Below, one piece after another: positions 57,216 through 64,000 of a stretch of DNA of 64,000 nucleotides. The notes beneath the pieces are model-generated. The model saw only the letters and a list, made by a program, of their open reading frames with translations. It did not search any database and was not told where the DNA came from. Positions within the stretch are counted from its first letter, which is position 1; each line of letters opens with the position of its first letter. Both the position numbers and the translations under genes were made by a program. The DNA is from Neoceratodus forsteri (lineage: Eukaryota; Chordata; Ceratodontiformes; Ceratodontidae): NCBI GenBank assembly GCA_016271365.2, contig CM057459.1:486341501-486405500 (forward strand), read 5' to 3'.

Positions 57216-57815
57216 GGAACCACAGCCTCCCTATTGGATGACTGCAGCCACATAACCCACTGGGCCAACCACTCAGGCTGGCTAGTCCCGCTGAACACCT
57301 GCTCTCAACTCTCCTTCTGCTAATATCCTCCCTCCATCCAATCCCCACAGCCCTCAAATCACATGGTCCACCAAGCACAATAAAAAAACATCAAACAAAA
57401 AGCTTATCTAGATGATTCTGCTCCACTCCCCCCCCACACTTGGTGGCATTCCAAAAGGGGAGTGGATGGCGTGTTACCAGTTTTTTTAAGACAAAAAACT
57501 ACAGCCTTCATATTGGAGGAATTCAGTCACATGGCTCATAGGGCCTACCACTCAGGCTGACTAGTCTGGCTCAACACCCACCCTCAACCCTCCCTCTGCT
57601 GACGTCCTCCCTCCACCTAATCCCCATAGCCTCGTAATCACATGGTCCTCCAAGCACAATAAAAAACAAATCAAGCAAAACACTTATCTGGCTGATCCTG
57701 CTCCATGTCACTCCTCATGCTCAGCTGCATTCCAAAAAGGGAGCGGATGATGTGCTACTGGCTTTTTTAATCTGGAAAACTGCAGCCTCCCTATGGGAGG
57801 ACTGCAGCCACTTTG
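57216..57815. repeat. Tandem repeat, 280-bp unit, 2.1 copies
   Basis: ACAGCCTCCCTATTGG or variants begin units near 57221, 57501 and 57781, an even 280-bp period. Each full unit contains a CCACTCAGGCTGGCTAGTC block, a CAAGCACAATAAAAAA block and GGCATTCCAAAAGGGGAG. Every unit has an ATTGG (reverse CCAAT) motif at the start. Function is unknown. Confidence 0.9.
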
Positions 57816-57819
57816 TCAA

Positions 57820-57915
57820 GCCCTTGTATCTTTTGAATTCCCCTACTGATTTTGCATAGACAACTGTCTCTGGCAGCATAGTCAATCCTTCCACCACACT
57901 TTTTATGAAACACAG
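57820..57915 (-). mobile_element. CR1 LINE short fragment
   Basis: It aligns with 38685-38780: CCTACTGATTTTGCATAGAC, then CTCTGGCAGCATAGTCAAT and the CCACACTTTTTATGAAA block. It is part of the CR1 C-terminal/3' region. Confidence 0.6.
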
Positions 57916-57929
57916 AAACATAGAGAATA

Positions 57930-58083
57930 ATGAATAGTTACCTATTGGTAACAAGCTGGTTAGTGTATCGAGAGGTTGCTATGATGACTTCATGAAGCTC
58001 GAGAGAGAAGCTCGAGAGGTTAGGTTGCTAATGGCAACCTCAAGATGTACTAACCAGCTAGTTACCAATAGGTAACTGTTCAT
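57930..58083. mobile_element. Foldback (hairpin) element
   Basis: Arms of 35 bp (57930-57964 and 58049-58083) pair with two mismatches; they hold TTACCTATTGGTAAC and AGCTGGTTAGT. Internal pairing continues (GAGGTTGC.../GCAACCTC; AAGCTCGAG near the centre). It looks like a small non-autonomous DNA element. Confidence 0.8.
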
Positions 58084-58249
58084 TGTTTTTTATAGAGTAT
58101 CATGGCATGATAATGTATGAAAGCAACAGTCACACACTAAGACTTTTTTAAATACATTTACTTACTTTGCCAACAGACATGCAACAGGCAGTGCTCCAGC
58201 AAATACAATCAAGGAAACCAGCAACTGAGAACATGGTTAAAATAAACAT
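58084..58249. other. Unassigned sequence
   Basis: AT-rich spacer with no recognised feature. Confidence 0.3.
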
Positions 58250-58440
58250 TTTAAATTTATTTAGTTTTTGTTGACTGGGTAAGTGCACTAGACAAATCCT
58301 GCCTATTTTCAGGCACAACCCGGGGGAGGGGGATACAGATAAATGCCAACTGACCTTGAACCAGATTAAGCTGTTGGTGGTATTTTTAGTGAATGAGGGA
58401 AATTTGGCCAGGACACCGGGGAAATTCCCCTACTCTTGCC
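58250..58440 (-). mobile_element. SINE 3' part with L2-type tail, truncated
   Basis: It matches the tail half of the SINE at 20166-20600. The complement reads AGAGTAGGGGAATTTCCCC, GTGTCCTGGCCAAATTTCCC, then GTGCCTGAAAATAGGCAGG and TAGTGCACTTACCCAGT. The tRNA-like head is missing because the Tx1-type LINE begins at about 58441. Confidence 0.8.
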
Positions 58441-58465
58441 AATAGGGGGACAGACTGTCTGAACG

Positions 58466-60962
58466 ATGGCCACTCTGTGTGAGACGCTGGAGGGAGAGGA
58501 TGCTGGTGCAGTGGGGGTGCTTGCCTTGGCTCCCACTGTTACCTTTTCTGCTACTGAGGCTGAATTGCATTGTCAAACTGAGTTCGATTCTGACGAGGAG
58601 TTTCATGAGGCTCCTCTTTCTACCGTGTTTTTCACTGAAGTGAATATACAACTCTTTGCAGAGGAAGATGCTGCTCTTTCCAAAGAAATTCCTAAGTTAC
58701 AAGAAGTTGCTATGGCAAATTTACAGACCTCACTAACTCAGGATGAGCTCATGGCTATTAAAACAACTAATCTGGCTGTGCATGTGGCTACTAGAAGTTC
58801 TCACGACAAACAAATTGGTTCTGGTGAGTCTCTTTCTCTTCATTCTACTGTTCAACATTCTAATCCCATGCTGCAGGGAATGCAACAGGCTGGAAGTAAG
58901 TTCATTGTTACAAACAAGTGCCTAGAGCCTAAAACATCGTTGCACTGCCCTTTGGGTCTGCAGACTTTTGCTCAAACGCAGCATGCAGTCAAATCTGCAG
59001 TTGAAAAGCCTAATGTGGAAGCCCATAAGGGTACAGACAACTTTGAGATATTAAAGGAGCCTGTTTTGGTAGCTAAAGTAAGCGCTCAGCTGCCGGCTGC
59101 CTCAGAGACACTCCCTGTCATAATCACTGCAAAAGCTGTCAGTAGAACAGCTGTTGGAATGGTTGCAAGCGCTTCTGCAAAACAAGGTGCATTGGAATTA
59201 GCATCTCCTGCTACACCCTATACTCACACTAACTCTCTCAATCTACAACAGGCTGGCAGTTTTAATGTTGTTACAAACAAGTGCCTACAGCCTTTATTAT
59301 CACAGCAGTTTAAGTGAAAGGATTCAAATACTATGTCCAAACAAACACTGCGAGGAACAAATGAAAATTACAGATCTGTAAAGGACTTGCATTCCAAATC
59401 TACCCTGCTTAGTAAATCTACCAGTTTTGTGTTAAGGCAACCAGTTACTGGAACATTTGCTGTACCCCTTATGAAGGAAGCGATTTCCTCCCCTGATATC
59501 ACATATCAATCCACTTCTGAATCTCAAGTAGGGGTTACGGATTTTACCTTTCCTGCCAGACTTTCTCTGAAACAATCTACAAAGGGTACTGAATCCTCTG
59601 TGGCCACAAACCTTGTTCAAATGTTTGAATCTGAGAATATTTCTTCCCACACAACACCAGAATCCTGGACACCAGGGAAAGCTTTATCTGGGGCAGGATG
59701 GAAACAGACCTCTTTAGGAACCTGGATTCCTGACCCAACATGGGATGCTGATTTTACTTTTACTCAAAATTCACCAGTATGGAAACCTGGGTTTCAGGTG
59801 AGTACCTCTGTTGGACCTATAGAATCTAGGATACAGCCCGGAGCTCCGGAGCCTCCCTTTATTACTAGGCCTATGGATCAACAAACCCCTCTGCCTGAAT
59901 CTTCTGAAAGAACTAAGCCTGCTTCTAGAGTTACTCCACCACAAGAAGAGAGAGCTGCACCACCAGCTCAAAAACCTCTTATGTCAGAACTTTTCTCTAC
60001 AGCTAAAACAGAAGCTGCTCCAAGAAGGAATGCTATTCGCATTCGTTATAAAGGGGGATTGGAGAATAGGCCTGATAGGTATTATGTGGGAAAAACCTGT
60101 TAAAGATTTACTTCATTTTTCCCCAAAGGATGTTTTTGCCTTTATAAATATATGGGGGAAGATAATTTCGATGTGAGTTTTAGGTCTGCACATGCTCTTG
60201 ACCTTTTTTGGGAAAGATATGGGCAAGTCAAGTTTTCACCACTATGGGCCCCCTTCTTGGTGATCCCTTTAACAAAACCTTTAATAAAATTTGTGACAGT
60301 TATGTTCCAAAATGAGGGGGTGCATGTGGAGGATATTACCTTTTGGCTTTCACAGAAATGTGAGATATTGAGTGCTCCAGATCCTATTTTAGACTAGGAA
60401 CAATTTTGGACGGGGGGGTGGAAGTACAAAATTAAGCTCAGACAAACGGATTCAGGCATTGAACACATTTCAAATTCTTTCCTATTAGGAAGAGATAGAG
60501 GGGTTTGTTTTTATGGGGGGCAATCTAAAGCATGCTATAAGTGTGGCTCTAGGACTCATCTTTCTAGCGTGTGCAACCAACCCCAATGCGACAACTGTGG
60601 GAAAGTGGGGCATGTCAGAATGCAATGTGCAGATCATTCCAGATGTGATTTATGTGAGGAATATGGACATGTGTTCCATGAATGCCCCTGGGCAGCTAAA
60701 AACAAGGCCACTTGTATCAGTCCAGATTTACAGATTCAAAAAGCCCAAGATGTTGCAGGTTCTTCTCCCCCCCACCTCCCTCACCACTTCTGCCCCCGCA
60801 TCTCCTTCCCCTACCCCCACAGAAAGAATGGGAAGGCCTAAAGCACACTCATTATGTTCAGATCCACAGAAGCCTGAGCAGGCAGTAGTGGTAGCCCCTT
60901 TAGAGGCTGATTCTAGTATAGGCGATCCAGAGACCATACGGTTGACACCCGGTTTGTTATGC
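58466..60962 (+). pseudogene. Tx1-type ORF1 (gag-like, three CCHC knuckles), broken
   Basis: The first frame (58466-59317) begins MATLCETLEGEDAG and stops at 59315. The next (59333-60103) is a Ser/Thr/Pro-rich stretch with WTPGKALSGAGWKQTSLG and WIPDPTWDADF. A middle part at 60152-60397 reads VSFRSAHALDLFWERYGQV. Three zinc knuckles then follow from 60533: CYKCGSRTHLSSVC, CDNCGKVGHVRMQC and CDLCEEYGHVFHEC, all complete C-x2-C-x4-H-x4-C. ORF1 protein binds element RNA. I chose 58466 because it is the first ATG after the SINE boundary; the element may be 5'-truncated. Confidence 0.85.
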
Positions 60963-61239
60963 TGAGCCTGAAGCTTCCAAACAGAAGTAGGATGCTGCTG
61001 CTCCTGTTTCTCCCCTACCTAGGTGGAGGTCCTCACAGAACTTGCCACCTAAATCTCTTCCCCTTATGGTTAATGTTGAAACAAGTAATTCTTATGCAGC
61101 ATTATTTACTCCATGGGGGGAGACAGATATGGATTTGGGAGACTCTGATTCACAAAAGTCCTCAGTTTCTACCATGTCCCAAATCATAGATAATTATAAA
61201 GAGAAAAAAAAGAAAAAAAGAAAGAAATAATGGAATTTT

Positions 61240-63960
61240 TTTTTTTCTTAGATTAGCAACATGCAGTTAATTTGGGGATCTTAACAAAAGGCAAGCACTG
61301 TTTCAATTAATGTATGATTTACAAATTTCCGTTGTGTTTTTTACAAGAAACTTGGATGCAGTCTATTGAACAATTATTAGCTTTTAAATGGGAATGGCCC
61401 TGGGGACCCTCTTATTGGTCATTTGGAACTGACTGTGTGGATGATATTGGCATTTTATTTAATTCTTTTCAGTTTTCTCTTCTTAATTTAATCGACCTCA
61501 TCCCAGGCAGGGTGATGATTCTGGATGGTAAATGGCTGAATACTACCTACAGGTTTATTAACATATATAACCCTCAGAGTAAAGCAGATAGAGTGGCATG
61601 CATGAAAGCAGTTCAACCTTTTTTAGTCACTACAGTAAAAGTATTATGGGGAGGTGATTTTAATTGTTGTTCGCATAGAACATCTCGGCAGAATAAAAAA
61701 AAATGTATTGTGATTACCAAGCTCTTGCTTCCATTGTAAGGTTAGCAGGATTGGTGAATTATTTTACATACTGCACACAGGGGCCTAGGGTATCTTTTAT
61801 GAAGGGAAAACTGCATACACTCATAGATCATATGCTAGTCTCCCCATCCATCCCCATCCATACAAGTAAAGACCTTTAGAATGAAAAAAGGTGAATTTTC
61901 AGACAATCTATTTTTAATCTGTTCTCTATCCTCAGATAATTTATCAGATGGCCATAATGGGAGATTGAATTTAAATACATCTATTCTAGATTCTTTACCT
62001 GTAAAGATAGGAATACAGGCTTTATTACAGGCCTGTTTGTTGGTAGTTTTTTTACATACTGATGTAGGAGCCTGGTGGGCAGATACCAAATTAGGCCCAA
62101 GTAAGTGGTTTAAAAAACAAGGGGTTTTAACCAAAAACCACAATTTTGTAAAGCATTTGTCTCTTAGGCAACAACTGCAGAGGTTGATTACCTTCTCCTA
62201 TAACAATAAATTAGATTATTCAGAACAGATTAAACAGCTGAAAAAAATACATGAGATCATATCAATACAATAGGGCTAAGACTTTATAAGCAATTCTAGT
62301 AAATGCTACATCTAAGACCCCTATTGGGGATCCCTTTGAGGCTTGCAAATCTTTAAGGGATTCATCCACTATTGATTATCTGTACAATACAGATGGGTCA
62401 CATGCCACCACAATAGAGCATTTGCAAGACTTAATAGAACTCTATTACCACACTTTGGAACCAAATTCCTTCATAATGGAGGATTCTATAGTCCACTATT
62501 TAAGTTCAGTTAGCACTCCCTTGGTTTCTACTGCTGAGTCTCAGTTAACTAAGCCTGATACTAAACAGGAACTTTTAGAGGTTATAAACAAATTGAAACC
62601 TAATATTTCCCCAGGGATGGATGGGCTCCCCAATCAACTTTACAAATGTTTTTCGGTAGAATTTAGTAATTGCTTACTGCATCTAATTAATTATTTTCTA
62701 GAGACTAATTCCATTTTTACTTCCTTCACTGAGGGCGTTTTAATACACGTGTTTAAATCTGGAGATAAGGCTGATATTAAAAATTGGAGGCCTATTACTT
62801 TATTGAATACGGATTATAAAATCTTTCCAAGTATTCTTAATGATAGATTAAAGGCTTATGCAGAAGGTGTACTTTCTTCTTTTCAATTCTGTAGCATTCC
62901 CAATAGATGGATTCAATCAGCCTTAATGATTTTGAGGGATGTTATTGAGTTTTTATCTCTAACTGGAAGATCTGGGTATCTTTTGGTTGTTGATTTTGAG
63001 AAAGCTTTTGATAGGGTATATTTGCCCTATCTGTTTTTAGTTCTCCAAACTTATGGGGTTCCAGGAAAAATGGTGGATATAATCAAACTATTATATAAAA
63101 ATAATATTGTCTTTCCATTCTTAAAAGGTTGTATTACCAACAGTTTTAGAATAAAAACAGGGGTACGTCAGGGTTGCCCCCTAAGTCCACTTTTATATGT
63201 TTTTTCACTGGATCCCTTATTTCAGGCATTGGTAAAACCCCCAAAATGGACAGGGACAATAGGGGATCCCTCTACAGACCAGCTTTATCTGCAAGCTTAC
63301 GCAGATTATTTAAATTTATATTTTTCAGATATATCTCAAATTCCTGTCTTTTTAGAAGAATTCCATTCTTTTTCATTAGTCTCAAATGCAAAAACAAATC
63401 TACTGAAAACTAAAGGTTTATTGATAGGGGCAGTCGGTCCTGTTGAGATGATACAAAATGGTATTTGTATTTCTCGAACTCCACAAAAAAATATTAGGGA
63501 TATTATTTGGCCCTCAAAACTTTCCTGTAGAGAATTGGACTTTGGCACTGGAGAAAGTGGAAAAGAAGGTTAAAGGTGGAAATTAAAACGTATACATATT
63601 TTGAAGCAGTTTATTTTACCCTGTTTGCAATATGTAGCGATGATTTTTCCTCTTCCACCTCAGTTAAAAAAACAAAAACCTATAGCATTTTCTTTCAAAT
63701 GCTATGGGGGAATTGTCTAAATCCAGTAAAGCGACATTATACCTACCTAGGGAGGACACAAGGGGATTTAGGGATGATAGGTCCTATTACATTTTTGCAT
63801 TCTTTAGTCTTTATAACTACTGTTAAAAGAGGGCTCTCTCCAGTACTAGGTTTAGAAAAGGGGTGGTTGGATAAGGTTTTGGGAAGACATTTTCATGCTT
63901 GGAAAGCAGTAGCCCCAAAATTAAATCCACATGTTTGTATTCCCAATTACTTTAGACCTG
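61240..63960 (+). pseudogene. Tx1-type ORF2: endonuclease and RT, broken
   Basis: The endonuclease starts near 61275 with KRQALFQLMYDLQISVV and a one-base T insertion before QETW at about 61345. FINIYNPQSKADR and LWGGDFNC follow near 61555-61665. The RT frame (62422-63573) has GMDGLPNQLYKCF, KSGDKADIKNWRPITLLNTD, LLVVDFEKAFDRVYLPYL and RQGCPLSPLLYVFSLDPLF. The catalytic box at 63298-63309 is YADY, with the second Asp replaced by Tyr, which would abolish activity. The downstream region continues in shifted frames to the window end. Confidence 0.88.
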
Positions 63961-64000
63961 CAGCACAAAAATTATGTAAGTGGCAAATCACTAGAGACAT

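Larger units (their letters stand above)
58441..64000 (+). mobile_element. Tx1-type LINE, running off the window
   Basis: ORF1 (58466-60962) carries zinc knuckles, and ORF2 (from about 61240) carries an AP endonuclease and RT, followed by more C-terminal coding sequence to the window end. Two ORFs with a CCHC-bearing ORF1 and this RT type fit the Tx1 branch of the L1 superfamily. Both ORFs are broken. It starts inside a SINE. The 3' end lies beyond the window. Confidence 0.85.

Overview
The window is eukaryotic, almost certainly vertebrate, and consists nearly entirely of transposable elements nested inside one another. I see no convincing host protein-coding gene, tRNA, rRNA or CRISPR array. 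The mix (CR1 and L2-like LINEs, L1 and Tx1-type LINEs, a DIRS tyrosine-recombinase element, a Penelope-like element, core-type SINEs, small DNA transposons) suits an amphibian, perhaps a caecilian, or a TE-rich non-avian reptile. The species cannot be fixed from the sequence alone. Almost all coding regions are broken, so most ORFs are fossil fragments.

Layout. 1-7960 and 29070-36960 are two copies of the same block of at least 7.9 kb. Each holds a piece of a DIRS element, a 5'-truncated CR1 inserted in it, the DIRS recombinase domain, and an L2-like LINE inserted in that domain. Copy 1 stops about 75 bp before the LINE 3' end; copy 2 runs through it and back into DIRS sequence. 9300-12050 holds minus-strand CR1 pieces, one split by a second LINE, and a MIR-like SINE. 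12265-14560 is a Penelope-like element split by a LINE fragment, followed by a plus-strand CR1 and a likely Penelope 3' UTR. 17572-18650 is a large inverted repeat of DIRS gag sequence. From 18250 to about 37475 a single DIRS element can be followed through gag, RT, RNase H and recombinase, interrupted by a SINE, a complete L1-like element with a 16-bp target-site duplication, a CR1 and the L2-like LINE. 38089-38253 is a foldback element. 38535-42260 is a CR1 inserted in a CR1. 43640-50940 is mostly unassigned, with tandem repeats. 50945-52190 is a second L2-like LINE fragment. 53743-54051 is a hAT-type MITE with a perfect 8-bp duplication. 57216-57815 is a 280-bp tandem repeat. 58440 to the end is a Tx1-type LINE running off the window.

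The most interesting structure is the 5' end of the L2-like LINE. It begins with tandem units of about 690 bp. In each unit a segment of about 100 bp is bounded by a splice-acceptor-like and a splice-donor-like sequence. The first two such segments are joined exactly where splicing would join them, as if a spliced transcript had been copied back into the genome. The same LINE carries a hydrophobic N-terminus followed by a 2A-like motif just before its endonuclease. Its 3' tail is shared with the tRNA-derived SINEs in the window, suggesting a LINE/SINE partnership.
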